In this document: positions 46,431 to 55,448 of the stretch, one piece after another
Position numbering within the stretch: the stretch's first letter is position 1
Layout: each line of letters opens with the position of its first letter
DNA from: Paenalkalicoccus suaedae
GTDB lineage: Bacteria; Bacillota; Bacilli; Bacillales; Salisediminibacteriaceae
Length of the DNA stretch: 64,000 nt
Direction: 5' to 3'
Assembly (NCBI RefSeq): GCF_006965545.2
Contig: NZ_CP041372.2
Coordinates: 310,001-374,000 of the forward strand
Notes under the pieces: generated by a model
The model's database searches: none
Told to the model about the DNA's origin: nothing
What the model saw: only the letters and a program-made list of their open reading frames with translations
Program-made: the position numbers and the translations under genes

Positions 46431-46540
46431 CAATAAAAAAACACCCACCCTCTTTTCTCAAAAGGGTGGGCGTTAAAGCAATTAAATTAACTACTGGCGA
46501 AGCCACTTTATCATCTCTCCCATAGAGGCATTTTTGCCGT
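46431..46540 (-). repeat. Right flanking direct repeat of the kdp island (intact gene end and terminator)
   Basis: Contains the terminator AACGCCCACCCT-TTTGAGAAAA-GAGGGTGGGTGTTTTTT (reverse strand) and the last codons of the NatB-like gene; matches 39221-39330 in the same orientation. Confidence 0.8.
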
Positions 46541-47747
46541 AGAGGAGGATGCCGACTTCGAAGATTTTGCCGGCGAGCTTCATGACGAGCCACACGACAA
46601 CGGCTAGTAGGGCGATCGCGATTCCGATTTCGACCCATGGCCATTCCTCAAGCAGCGATAGACGTACGATGAGTACGGCTGGAGAGGTGAATGGGATGAA
46701 GGTGCCGATTTGAGCTACTAGTCCACTCGGATCGGATAAAATTGGTCCGATTAAAAGGAGTGGTGAAAATGGAAGCATCATAATTAATCCTTGGAAGTTG
46801 CTTGTTGAGCTCATGTCTTCGATCGTGGCGCCTAGTCCAACAAATAGCGCCGCAAAGAATAGGTAACCGAGTAATGCGATGACGATCAGTAAGGCTAATT
46901 CTGGGACAAATAGGTTTTCGAGTATTGGTAAATCGCTAAATCTCCATAGAACAAATGGGATGGCGATTAACATCCAGACGCCAACCTGGACCATACCAAG
47001 CCAAAAGTATCCGATGATTTTGCCCTGCATAAGATCCGAAGGTGATAGAGAGGATAGCACGATTTCGGATACCTTCTCTTTCTTTTCCTGCGAAGCGGAT
47101 TGGAAGATCATCATGCCTGTCATGACGATGGAGAAAAGAATGAGTCCGGCAAATGCACCAGGAACGAGACGGGTAAACGGATCTGTCTCAGCAAGCCCTG
47201 GGTCAGCAACAGGCTCCGCCGCTTGCTCCTGCTCGCTTGATAATTCGGTGGCATTAAATTGTACGCCACTTGCAACGACGGCCATTTGCTCGTCGGATAG
47301 CCCAGCTTCCTGCAAGCTAACCTGCTGGAGCGGCTGCGCTAATAGTTGCACGTCAACAGCGAAGGAGTCAGGTGTTGCCTCTGTAGTGTAGTAGTTGACT
47401 TGCCCTTCGCTAATAGCTGATTCGTCTAGCTGGAGAAACACAGATGCGCGGTCTGTCTCTTCGACGACTTCCTGCCATTCCTCAGGAGAATCGGTTCCTA
47501 CCGTGACATTCCAATCGAGTCCGGTACTGTTTACATAAGGGGCAAGCTGCTCTTCCCATACGTTTGCTGAGTCAGATACATACAGATCGATTGGTGTCTC
47601 GTCATCACCACCTAAATTAGAAAGAAGCGTTGGTAAAGTAGCAAAAACTATAAAGATGACTGGTGTTAAAAATAGAGATATTAAGAAAGACTTATTTTTG
47701 ACGTTACGTTTAAATTCCCAGCGGGCAACCTTTAAACTATTCTTCAT
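46491..47747 (-). CDS. NatB/YhaP-like ABC permease
   Basis: 418 residues. One N-terminal helix (about 20-40), a large outer loop (about 45-185), then five or six membrane segments: the ABC-2 layout of NatB and YhaP. N-terminus KVARWEFKRNVKNKSFLIS is typical. Start at ATG 47747 (MKNSLKV), overlapping the ATPase end by 11 bases; an upstream start lies deep in the ATPase gene. Sodium or drug export is the family's known role; the actual cargo here is unproven. Confidence 0.88.
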   Translation of the reverse strand: MKNSLKVARWEFKRNVKNKSFLISLFLTPVIFIVFATLPTLLSNLGGDDETPIDLYVSDSANVWEEQLAPYVNSTGLDWNVTVGTDSPEEWQEVVEETDRASVFLQLDESAISEGQVNYYTTEATPDSFAVDVQLLAQPLQQVSLQEAGLSDEQMAVVASGVQFNATELSSEQEQAAEPVADPGLAETDPFTRLVPGAFAGLILFSIVMTGMMIFQSASQEKKEKVSEIVLSSLSPSDLMQGKIIGYFWLGMVQVGVWMLIAIPFVLWRFSDLPILENLFVPELALLIVIALLGYLFFAALFVGLGATIEDMSSTSNFQGLIMMLPFSPLLLIGPILSDPSGLVAQIGTFIPFTSPAVLIVRLSLLEEWPWVEIGIAIALLAVVVWLVMKLAGKIFEVGILLYGKNASMGEMIKWLRQ

Positions 47748-48675
47748 CGTTATTTTCCTCCTCGGACGCAAGCGTTCGGTCAGATGCAATGTCTATAAAG
47801 ATCTCATGGAGAGAGATGCGGTCTAGACGAAATTCGTTGATTTGGATATCTTGTGGGAGCGTGCGAATCCACTCTGACGGTACGACATCTTGATCTAAAA
47901 ATAGGACGGATACATCATTAGACTGCTCGACGCGTGTCACAGACGGGATAGCCGCAAGCTTATTCTGATCGTTTTGACCGTGAATCGTACACTTAAAGCT
48001 CGCATACTCACGTTTTACATCCTCCATCGTCCCTTTAATTACTTCGCGACCCTTATGCAGCATAATCAGCCTGTCAGCCATCTCTTCAACCAGATTCATT
48101 TGATGGGCAGAAAGCAAAATGGCCGTGCCGTTTTGAGCGAGGGAGCGAATCTCCTCTTTAAAGACTTCCTGACTCACTGGGTCTAGTCCAGAGAAGGGTT
48201 CATCTAAAATAAGTAGCTCTGGCTCGTGGATCATGGAGGCGATAAACTGTACTTTTTGCCCCATCCCCTTTGATAATTCCTCAATGGAAGACTTCTCTTT
48301 TCCTTCTAAACCAAGCTTTTTTAAATACATGAGCGCGCGTTTTTTTGCTTTGTCACGTGGATAATCCTTGAGCTCCGCAAAATAGAGGAGGATATCCATG
48401 ATGCTCACGTTCTTATAAAGACCGCGTTCCTCTGGTAAGTAGCCGATTTTATGCTTCGGAATGGCCTTCGTTGTTTCCCCATTAAACTCGATCGTGCCTT
48501 CATCGGGATAAAAGATCCCCATAATACTGCGAATGGTCGTGGATTTACCGGCGCCGTTCGGTCCGAGCAGAGCAGTAATTTCCCCTTTATTCACGCTAAA
48601 CGAGACGTCGTGCAGAACTTGCTGATCCTTAAAGGATTTTTGTAGGTGTGAAACGGTAAGAGCTGGCGTTGTCAT
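47737..48675 (-). CDS. NatA/YhaQ-like ABC ATPase
   Basis: 312 residues. Walker A GPNGAGKST (about 37), signature LSKGMGQKVQF (about 138), Walker B LLILDEPFSGLDP (about 158), H-loop SAHQMN, and a C-terminal accessory domain of about 90 residues, as in NatA-type ATPases. ATG behind AAAGGAGAATAATCG. Partner of the NatB-like permease. Confidence 0.9.
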   Translation of the reverse strand: MTTPALTVSHLQKSFKDQQVLHDVSFSVNKGEITALLGPNGAGKSTTIRSIMGIFYPDEGTIEFNGETTKAIPKHKIGYLPEERGLYKNVSIMDILLYFAELKDYPRDKAKKRALMYLKKLGLEGKEKSSIEELSKGMGQKVQFIASMIHEPELLILDEPFSGLDPVSQEVFKEEIRSLAQNGTAILLSAHQMNLVEEMADRLIMLHKGREVIKGTMEDVKREYASFKCTIHGQNDQNKLAAIPSVTRVEQSNDVSVLFLDQDVVPSEWIRTLPQDIQINEFRLDRISLHEIFIDIASDRTLASEEENNDEE

Positions 48676-48678
48676 CGA

Positions 48679-49536
48679 TTATTCTCCTTTCGTAAGTAGC
48701 AGTGGGATAATGTCCTCGAGCTCCGGCACTTGTTCATCCATCACTTCGAGGTTGTTATGCGTAATATAATCAAGCGTCGCGTCTGGGTCATTTGAGAGGA
48801 TGACCTTCTTATACGTACGCTGGATTTCACCAGGAATGCTCGTTTCCGGCTCATCCTTCAGCCAAAACTGACGGTAAGAGGACGTGAATGTATCCTTCTC
48901 AAAGAGCTCTGACGCTTTCCCGTCTTGGAGGAAAACAAGGTAATCGGCGAGTTTTTTGATATCATCTGCTTGGTGAGAAGCGAAGACAACCGTTTTATTA
49001 CGCTCTTCGGTTACTTGCAATAACGTATCCAAAAAATAAGTCCGAGACGGAATGTCCATCGCAGCTGTTGGTTCATCGAGTAAAAGGAATGGGGTGTTTT
49101 TAGCAAGAGTTAATGCTATATTGAGTTTTGTTTTAACACCGGGGGACAGTTTTTTAACACGTTTATTTAATGGGACGTCGAGCTTTTGCGATAAGGATCG
49201 ATACAGAGCCTCGTCCCAGTTTGGATAAATGTCGGACATTAGTGTACCTAGCATCTTACCTGTGAATGCATCATAGCCATGCAAGGTTTGAGCTTGATAG
49301 GCAATGTGCTGTTTCCAGCTATCTTCTTGGGCGTTAACGGACTCACCATAGACTTGGATACTACCACTTTCTTGTTTAACGAGATTCATAATCATTTTAA
49401 AAAGCGTACTTTTACCAGCGCCGTTTGCGCCGATAATGGCCGTGATCGTTCCTTCTTCGATATGGAGGTTATTAATATGAAGCTGGAAGTCATCAATAGT
49501 TTTTGTGACTTTATTAATGGCGAGTGGAGCAGTCAT
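48679..49536 (-). CDS. YtrB-like ABC ATPase
   Basis: 285 residues. Walker A GANGAGKST (about 37), signature region LSPGVKTKLNIAL (about 133), Walker B FLLLDEPTAAMD (about 153). In the signature the usual SGGQ is replaced by SPGV, as in YtrB relatives. The ATG overlaps the regulator stop. Likely works with the membrane protein encoded at 49934. Confidence 0.87.
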   Translation of the reverse strand: MTAPLAINKVTKTIDDFQLHINNLHIEEGTITAIIGANGAGKSTLFKMIMNLVKQESGSIQVYGESVNAQEDSWKQHIAYQAQTLHGYDAFTGKMLGTLMSDIYPNWDEALYRSLSQKLDVPLNKRVKKLSPGVKTKLNIALTLAKNTPFLLLDEPTAAMDIPSRTYFLDTLLQVTEERNKTVVFASHQADDIKKLADYLVFLQDGKASELFEKDTFTSSYRQFWLKDEPETSIPGEIQRTYKKVILSNDPDATLDYITHNNLEVMDEQVPELEDIIPLLLTKGE

Positions 49537-49922
49537 CAGGATTCCTCCTTTGTTAATAAGCTACGGACAAGGTCCAAAATGTCGTCATCTGAGAGCTCAT
49601 GCTGTTTGGCAGTTGTGATCGCCTTCATGATCGCGTCTTCAACGGCCTTACTTGCCATCGTTGTCTTCATATCAGGATCAACCTCCGCTACGAACGTGCC
49701 TTTTCCTTGAGAAGTTTTGATAAATCCGCTGTATTCAAGGTTTTGATACGCTCGTCTTATTGTGATGGAGCTAATTTCAAGGTCTTTCGCTAAAAGTCTG
49801 ATTGATGGCAATGGATCACCAGTCGTCAGCTGACCGCTTGCAATCAGCGCTTTTATCTGGTGTTCGATTTGATGATAAATCGGTTCTCTTGAGGACTTGG
49901 AAAGTCGAATCGGAAGAGTCAT
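49536..49922 (-). CDS. YtrA-type GntR repressor
   Basis: 128 residues. Winged HTH (about 10-75; LPSIRLLAKDLEISSITIRRAYQNL), then a short helical dimerisation tail. ATG 49922 behind AAGGAGGACCACT; the longer frame enters the upstream gene. It lies second in its operon and most likely binds the palindrome at 50689. Confidence 0.9.
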   Translation of the reverse strand: MTLPIRLSKSSREPIYHQIEHQIKALIASGQLTTGDPLPSIRLLAKDLEISSITIRRAYQNLEYSGFIKTSQGKGTFVAEVDPDMKTTMASKAVEDAIMKAITTAKQHELSDDDILDLVRSLLTKEES

Positions 49923-49933
49923 AGTGGTCCTCC

Positions 49934-50659
49934 TTAATCTAAATAATCGATCGTTTTTAATCGTTTTAAAGCAACACGGAACCATTGCCATGTACATAAA
50001 CCTGCAAGGGTGAGAAAAGCAAAGATAGATATAATTGTGTGCTCATTTGCTAAATAAATAGTCCAGTTTAGTAGCCCTGTATCAAACCACAATGGAAAAA
50101 TAATATAAAGAGCAACGAAAAAAATAATAATAGTCATGTATGACCAAAACATCGTGAATCGTTTAATTTTGTCCCCAGGATCACTTGCGGGGAAGAGTCC
50201 ACCAATAGCCATACTAATACAAATCCAGATAAGCATCAGTGCTAGGAACTGCGGAATCGCAATTGTTTCTCGAAGTACAGAGGATGTCAGATAGGTCATC
50301 GTAAAAAGGAAAGTTGTTGAGACTATGATAGCTACATATAAAACGATAAATCGACTAGTGATGATCGCTGCACGCTTAATCGGAAGTTGATAAAGCATCG
50401 AAAAATATGGTGTTGCAAATAGCCCGTCATTAACCTTTTGATATTGGAGGGCCTTTGGCTTTGTAGAAAATGGGGTCGTAACAAGATAAAAAATTAGTAG
50501 CACATCGACTAAAAAGAACGAGCTCTCCAGATAGTCTGCAATTGTTACACGGAGAAAAAACGTATAAATTACGGCTAAAAGTATGATAGTTAAATAATTC
50601 TTTACAGAAAGCTTCAGCTCCATTTTTGAAAGCCACCAAGCTCTACGTAGTGTAGCCAT
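49934..50659 (-). CDS. Membrane protein, ABC permease partner
   Basis: 241 residues, six hydrophobic segments (near 20-38, 45-62, 100-120, 130-150, 165-185, 205-225). Starts MATLRRAWWLSKMELKLSVKN, the basic amphipathic opening of ABC-2 permeases. Start ATG 50659 behind AAAGGACTGATTTTA. First gene after the operator. Confidence 0.8.
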   Translation of the reverse strand: MATLRRAWWLSKMELKLSVKNYLTIILLAVIYTFFLRVTIADYLESSFFLVDVLLIFYLVTTPFSTKPKALQYQKVNDGLFATPYFSMLYQLPIKRAAIITSRFIVLYVAIIVSTTFLFTMTYLTSSVLRETIAIPQFLALMLIWICISMAIGGLFPASDPGDKIKRFTMFWSYMTIIIFFVALYIIFPLWFDTGLLNWTIYLANEHTIISIFAFLTLAGLCTWQWFRVALKRLKTIDYLD

Positions 50660-50688
50660 TAAAATCAGTCCTTTCTCTATTTGAAGTG

Positions 50689-50720
50689 TTATAGTGTGTA
50701 TGTCTATATACACACTATAA
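50689..50720 (-). promoter_or_regulatory. YtrA-type operator
   Basis: TTATAGTGTGTAT-GTCTAT-ATACACACTATAA, a perfect 13-bp inverted repeat. It contains AGTGT...ACACT half-sites like those of YtrA operators and overlaps the promoter region 30 bases upstream of the first gene. Confidence 0.8.
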
Positions 50721-50782
50721 TATGGATGATGGAGATGTGCAAGGGTTTTTTGGAGGTGGAGGTTCTGGTTTAGAGGATGGTG

Positions 50783-50866
50783 GTGCTAAATTGGATGAGG
50801 CGGTGCAAAAATGCCGAGAGTTCGTGCCAAATTCAGAGCGTGTTGTGCAAATAAGTAAATGATATG
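50783..50866 (+). repeat. Phased array, GTGCYRAA family (21 bp)
   Basis: Units start at 50783, 50803, 50824 and 50845 (20, 21, 21), with the conserved end GTGCAAATAAGTAAATGATATGG. Confidence 0.8.
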
Positions 50867-50940
50867 GAAGGAAATCAAGGTGGATAACAATATATTTACA
50901 ATTTAAAATGGCTGAATGAGTAAGTTCGATGTATTTTGGA

Positions 50941-51045
50941 GGAACGTGAACACACTTACCTAAAGCGAGTACCGAAAACCGCCAGTTGCCTTGTGCTACC
51001 ACCACGTGGGGATCTTTGTACAGTGGCAGTTGAGCAATGTTGACC
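50941..51045 (+). repeat. TGAACRCAC unit and shared hairpin-like element, copy E4
   Basis: GGAACGTGAACACACTT at 50941, then GCCAGTTGCCTTGTGCTACC, ACCACGTGGGGATC and GTGGCAGTTGAGCAA at 50980-51037. Same element as E1-E3 next to a single remaining TGAACRCAC motif. Confidence 0.65.
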
Positions 51046-51134
51046 ACTTAAACAACAAACCTACCTGTATTTGTAGATATTACCATGGTAAAATTAGTGT
51101 AATCGATGAATTTACCATGAAGGGAACATGTCAG

Positions 51135-51299
51135 ATGACGTTATTCTATATTATTATTTTGAGCATCCCTGGGCTCATTTTTCTCGGACCAGTAGGGGTT
51201 ATATTAGGGATTGTTGGAGGCATCTTTTGGGGGAGCATGGAAGCCCAGCGAAAGGAAATCAAGGAGCTGAGAGAGAAGGTAGAAGCAGCTGAAAAGTGA
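51135..51299 (+). CDS. Small membrane protein (54 aa)
   Basis: Hydrophobic N-terminal half (YIIILSIPGLIFLGPVGVILGIVGGIFWG) followed by a charged coiled-coil-like tail (EAQRKEIKELREKVEAAEK). ATG 51135 preceded by AAGGGA ten bases upstream; ATG 51117 is an alternative. Tail-anchored or signal-anchor micro-protein of unknown role, 18 bases before a lipoprotein gene. Confidence 0.62.
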   Translation: MTLFYIIILSIPGLIFLGPVGVILGIVGGIFWGSMEAQRKEIKELREKVEAAEK

Positions 51300-51317
51300 T
51301 GTAGGAAAGGGGCAATT

Positions 51318-51806
51318 ATGAGACATATGTTATGGGGAATCGCAGTGATCCTCGTGCTCACAGCATGCGGTAGCACGACAGAGGACGCGCTACCAGAGGA
51401 CATGCCGGACGACTTTGCGTTTGCGCTATCCTACGGGTTAGGCGGCGTGAGCGAGATCAACACGTATGACGACACCTACACAAAGGATCTGATCGTCGAC
51501 GGCACAACTACCACCGATTTCGTGCTCAGCGACGAGGAGTTGCGCACGATCTATCAAGCCGTTTTAGAAAATGATGTGTTAGCGCTGCCCGACGAGGGCG
51601 ATGGCTTGTCATGTATGGAACCACACCACAAGTACAACCTGCAAATGACCGCAAATGGAGAAGATTATTCACTAATTTGGGACTCCTCTTGTCCGACAAC
51701 GGCTGTATCAAATTGGGACGATACGATGTTGGAGATCCATCAGAATATGATCCAACCAAGAGACGAATATCAGGAGCTACCTGCAGCAACTGGAGGGTAT
51801 GACTGA
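51318..51806 (+). CDS. Putative lipoprotein, unknown
   Basis: 162 residues. Lipobox LTAC (Cys about residue 17). The mature domain contains two Cys (GLSCMEPHHKY and WDSSCPT) that may pair as a disulfide. ATG behind GGAAAGGGGCAATT. Probably cotranscribed with 51135. No family recognised. Confidence 0.7.
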   Translation: MRHMLWGIAVILVLTACGSTTEDALPEDMPDDFAFALSYGLGGVSEINTYDDTYTKDLIVDGTTTTDFVLSDEELRTIYQAVLENDVLALPDEGDGLSCMEPHHKYNLQMTANGEDYSLIWDSSCPTTAVSNWDDTMLEIHQNMIQPRDEYQELPAATGGYD

Positions 51807-51811
51807 TTTAA

Positions 51812-51848
51812 GAGAGGTCCAATCACGTTTAGTGGTTGGGCTTTTTTA
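51812..51848 (+). terminator. Terminator
   Basis: GGTCCAATCAC-GTTTA-GTGGTTGGGCTTTTTT. Confidence 0.85.
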
Positions 51849-51863
51849 TGGAGAGGTAGTATG

Positions 51864-51970
51864 GTACTGAAATTAAAGGAGATCGTGCTAAATTTAGCCG
51901 AGTCCGTGCAAAAAAGCGTACGGGTGGTGCTAAAATCAGCGCATGTTGTGCAAATAAGTAAATAAAATGG
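51864..51970 (+). repeat. Phased array, GTGCYRAA family (strict 21 bp)
   Basis: Units start at 51864, 51885, 51906, 51927 and 51948; all intervals 21; ends GTGCAAATAAGTAAATAAAATGG. A two-unit TGAACRCAC array follows (52032 and 52053, 21 bases apart). Confidence 0.85.
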
Positions 51971-52154
51971 GAAAGATATGCTTGTTATACGTCCTAGGAC
52001 AGGATAAAGAAGGCTCAGCGAAGCGAAGTGGAGAAGGTGAACACATTATGCGAGAACGTGAACGCACTCTTTTAATCTCTATAGGGAGGCAACGACCTAT
52101 CGCCTCATGCCTTAATAAAAAAGAAGGAGGTTGTGCAACTAATATACCGTAACC

Positions 52155-52312
52155 GAAGGCAACCCGAAGCGGCGTTTGCGTGACTACTAGTGGTAGCCCT
52201 TTCGCGCAGCGAAAATCCTTTCTGTCGGCCATTGGTTTGGCCGACAGAAATAGTTGAGCAAGCCCCCACAAGTAGTAGCAAACGCCGCGTAGGGGCGCCG
52301 AAGGTGGCCGCC
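52155..52312. repeat. Palindromic element with inner hairpins
   Basis: Outer arms GCGGCGTTTGCGTGACTACT (52169 on) and AGTAGTAGCAAACGCCGC (to 52288) are inverted copies. The centre holds a perfect 12-bp stem, TTTCTGTCGGCC / GGCCGACAGAAA (52219-52250), plus TTCGCGCAGCGAA. Located between a lipoprotein gene and the end of mtnE (convergent). MITE-like; no second copy seen here. Confidence 0.7.
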
Positions 52313-52319
52313 TTTGATC

Positions 52320-53513
52320 TTAGTCTTTTGACCTACAGCGTTTCACCAACTCCAATTCCGCAATCCTCCCAACAGCCTCCCGCAGCCTTTCCTCATCTGC
52401 CAAAAGCCCAATCCGTACATAGCCCTCGCCATACTCGCCAAAGCCATTACCAGGAGCCACGACAATGTGCGCTTCTTTTAATAAGAAGTCCGCAAACGAT
52501 TCGGAGCTGAATCCTTCTGGCACAGGAAGCCACACAAAGAAGGACCCTTTAGGAGCAACGGCTGAAAGTCCTGCCGCACGCAAACCTTCTATAAATACGT
52601 TGCGTCGGCTTTCATAGCGCGCAACAAGCTCTGTCACGTCACGCTGATCGGACAACAAAGCAGCGGCAGCTGCGTGTTGGATGGCGCCAAACAAGCTCAC
52701 ATACATGTGATCCTGCAACAAATTAATGCTCTCAATAACCGAGGCGTTACCTACGGCGAAGCCGACGCGCCAGCCTGCCATATTGTACGTTTTGGAGAGT
52801 GTGTACATCTCCACGCCAACATCTTTCGCACCTTCTGACTGTAAAAAGCTCGGTGGCTTCACGCCGTCAAAGCCGATCGCTCCATACGCGAGGTCGTGTA
52901 CGACACAGATATTATTGTCAGCGGCAAAGGCTACTGTTTCGTCAAAAAAGGCATTGGTCGCCACACCAGCCGTTGGATTGTTTGGGTAGTTTAAAAACAA
53001 CAGCTTCGCCTTATCGACCTCTTGTTGAGAAAACGAGTCGTAGTCAGGCAAAAAGTGATTCTCCGCTAATAGAGGGAACAGCGACGCGCGTGCCTCCGCT
53101 AGCGCAATTCCAGACGTGTAGTCTGGATAACCAGGATCGGGCAATAGCGCCACGTCGCCTGGATTTAAGAGACACTGGCTGATCTCGACAAGACCTGTTT
53201 TAGCGCCAAAAAGCACCGCAACTTCAGTCTCGGGATCGAGCGTCACATCGTACTCACGCTTATAAAACGTGGCGACAGCCTCTTTTAAAAACGTATGCCC
53301 ACTAAATGGGGAGTACTGATGAAAGCTTGGATTTGTTGCAGCCTGCTGCAGCTCTTTGACGATAAAGGCAGGCGTTGGCAAATCAGGATTGCCTTGTCCG
53401 AGATTGATCACGTCGTGGCCTTCTGCAACGAGGTTTCTCACCTTGGCCGTGAGGCGCGCAAAGAATTGGTCTGGGAGACGCTTTAAGAGTGCGGATTGCT
53501 CAAAGTGTGTCAT
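52320..53513 (-). CDS. mtnE: Aminotransferase of methionine salvage (MtnE type)
   Basis: 397 residues, class I PLP aminotransferase. Pyridoxal lysine in MYTLSKTYNMAGWRVGF (about residue 238), substrate Arg in GYVRIGLL (about 375), and the HQYSPFSGHTFLKEAVA and NYPNNPTAG blocks. It transaminates 2-keto-4-methylthiobutyrate to methionine in the salvage pathway. Last gene of the mtnWXBDE arm, 63 bases after mtnD. Confidence 0.92.
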   Translation of the reverse strand: MTHFEQSALLKRLPDQFFARLTAKVRNLVAEGHDVINLGQGNPDLPTPAFIVKELQQAATNPSFHQYSPFSGHTFLKEAVATFYKREYDVTLDPETEVAVLFGAKTGLVEISQCLLNPGDVALLPDPGYPDYTSGIALAEARASLFPLLAENHFLPDYDSFSQQEVDKAKLLFLNYPNNPTAGVATNAFFDETVAFAADNNICVVHDLAYGAIGFDGVKPPSFLQSEGAKDVGVEMYTLSKTYNMAGWRVGFAVGNASVIESINLLQDHMYVSLFGAIQHAAAAALLSDQRDVTELVARYESRRNVFIEGLRAAGLSAVAPKGSFFVWLPVPEGFSSESFADFLLKEAHIVVAPGNGFGEYGEGYVRIGLLADEERLREAVGRIAELELVKRCRSKD

Positions 53514-53576
53514 GGTTTTACCTCCAAAAAAGGGGCTTAGGACAAGAATGTCGTAAGCCCAACTCTCATTATTGAA

Positions 53577-54119
53577 TTACTTAGATGCAACAAACGCTGG
53601 ATCATCAAACTTGTGTGCGACCCAACCCTCTGGATCGATGAAGAGGCGAACAGCCACAACTTGGCGCTCGTCAGATAGCGTAAAGAAGTGAGGCGTATCA
53701 ACGGGTACGCTGATTACGTCGCCTGGCTCTAGCTGGACATCAAAGTAGCCAGTGTCAGCGCCTTTGATCACGAAGCTACCAGATCCTGCAGTAATCGCGC
53801 GAACTTCGTCCTCGGTGTGCGTGTGGACCTGCTCAAATTTCTTCAAAAGTGTCTCCAGATCAGGCGTGTCTTCATTTAGCGCAATCACATCCCACTTTTT
53901 ATAGCCACGACGGTCCGCTAAAGAGCGAATGTCCTCGTCAAATGTCTCTAAAATCTGAGCCTTTTCTTCGTCTCCAATCTTGCAGTTGCCTTGGAGCTCG
54001 GTTGGGAGCTTTGTTGGATCCCAATGCTCGTAAAGCACCTCCTGGCTTTCTAAAAACGCACGTACCTCATCCGTTCCTTTAATCGTTTCCTGCGTGTCGC
54101 GAATTACAATTGTCGCCAT
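53577..54119 (-). CDS. mtnD: Acireductone dioxygenase
   Basis: 180 residues, cupin. Metal ligands lie in HTHTEDEVR (about 97-105) with a further His in VDTPHFF (about 140). With Fe it yields the keto acid and formate; with Ni, an off-pathway product. ATG behind AAGGAGGCTATTCACA. Confidence 0.95.
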   Translation of the reverse strand: MATIVIRDTQETIKGTDEVRAFLESQEVLYEHWDPTKLPTELQGNCKIGDEEKAQILETFDEDIRSLADRRGYKKWDVIALNEDTPDLETLLKKFEQVHTHTEDEVRAITAGSGSFVIKGADTGYFDVQLEPGDVISVPVDTPHFFTLSDERQVVAVRLFIDPEGWVAHKFDDPAFVASK

Positions 54120-54162
54120 TGTGAATAGCCTCCTTTAAAATAGTTAGGTAAAGTCTCTCGCC

Positions 54163-54786
54163 TTAGCGGCGTAACAGCTCTCTTTTTACTTGATACGAAA
54201 ATAAAAATTCGAATGCTTCTAAATGTTTTTTAGCTTCAAACGCATCCCGTCCCCATGCGGTAATACCGTGGTTGCGGATGAGGACGCCGTGGACGCCTGG
54301 TTCAATTCGCTCTGCGACTGCGTCTGCGAGCTTATCCAAATCGGCATGGTTCTCCACGATGGGCACCTTAAGCTCGCCGTCTTCCTCCCAAATCTGGAAC
54401 GCCTTGATCAGCTCTTGATGTTTAAATGTAATCTCTCCTTCTTCAAAATAGAGGTCGGAGATTAGGTTGTTGTCTACGGTATGCACGTGAAGTGAGCAGC
54501 CTGCCTGTGTTTTTTCATAAATCTTTTGGTGGAGCACCGTCTCAGCCGACGGCTTTAGCGCGCCGGGCTCTACTGGTCTACTGTCTTTATCGACGAGTAA
54601 AAAGTCCTCCGGCGTTCGCTTGCGTTTATCCTTGCCACTTGCTGTGACGAGGAACGTGAGCGGGACCGCTGTCACTTTAATCGAGAGGTTTCCGCTTGTG
54701 CCGGGGAACCAGTCTCGTTCGGCGAGCTCATCCTTAACTGCCGCGAGCTCATCCCATCTTTGTGAAACATCAACAGCTGTTGTCAT
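54163..54786 (-). CDS. mtnB: Methylthioribulose-1-phosphate dehydratase
   Basis: 207 residues, class II aldolase fold. Zinc histidines in SLHVHTVDN (about 100) and NHGITAWG (about 173); N-terminal [13 protein letters not shown]. The ATG overlaps the mtnX stop by 4 bases. Confidence 0.95.
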   Translation of the reverse strand: MTTAVDVSQRWDELAAVKDELAERDWFPGTSGNLSIKVTAVPLTFLVTASGKDKRKRTPEDFLLVDKDSRPVEPGALKPSAETVLHQKIYEKTQAGCSLHVHTVDNNLISDLYFEEGEITFKHQELIKAFQIWEEDGELKVPIVENHADLDKLADAVAERIEPGVHGVLIRNHGITAWGRDAFEAKKHLEAFEFLFSYQVKRELLRR

Positions 54787-55448
54787 GACGTCACTCCTAA
54801 CGTATTTAGTGCGTGAATAACCGTGCGAAAGTCAGCAAAACGTGTATAGGGTAGCCGAAGCTCCTTACATTTTTCTTCTAAAAAATCTCCGCATACAAAG
54901 ACGTGATCCGCGAGCTTTGCCGCTTCAAGGTCCGTAATCGAATCTCCAATAACAATGCGGTAATAGTCGTTCTTTGGGTACGTGCGTAAGATAGACGGTT
55001 TGCAACAACCACAGTCGTTATCACACTGATCGTCGCAGGCGTGCGGCCACGTAATACGGATGGTATCTCCACTAAAATCGCTACCGTTACAGTAGATGTT
55101 GCCGTTCAACTCGTACGATTCAAGCATTGGCTGGACGAAAAAATCAATACCACCACTGACAATATGGAGCGGAATGTCTTCCTTGTTCGTGTGTGCCACG
55201 AAGTCTGCAAAGCCGTCTCGAATAGTTGATTGTTGAACAAACGAGATGATCTCCTGCTTTTTAGACGTATCAAGTAAATCAAACATACGACCAACGCCCT
55301 CTTTTATGGAGACACGCTGCGCTAAAATATCGTCCTTGATCGGCTCCCATTTTGGTGGAGCAAACTCCTTCATGATGGCAATAATGTTGTCCTTTGTTGT
55401 AATCGTGCCATCAAAGTCGCAAAAGATAATCGGTGTGCGTTCCGTCAT
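54783..55448 (-). CDS. mtnX: 2-hydroxy-3-keto-5-methylthiopentenyl-1-phosphate phosphatase
   Basis: 221 residues, HAD phosphatase with [12 protein letters not shown] (about 9-20) and a C-terminal [16 protein letters not shown] metal motif. A Cys-rich patch [13 protein letters not shown] (about 136) is present as in MtnX. ATG at 55448 overlaps mtnW; a GTG five codons upstream is a less likely start. Confidence 0.94.
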   Translation of the reverse strand: MTERTPIIFCDFDGTITTKDNIIAIMKEFAPPKWEPIKDDILAQRVSIKEGVGRMFDLLDTSKKQEIISFVQQSTIRDGFADFVAHTNKEDIPLHIVSGGIDFFVQPMLESYELNGNIYCNGSDFSGDTIRITWPHACDDQCDNDCGCCKPSILRTYPKNDYYRIVIGDSITDLEAAKLADHVFVCGDFLEEKCKELRLPYTRFADFRTVIHALNTLGVTS

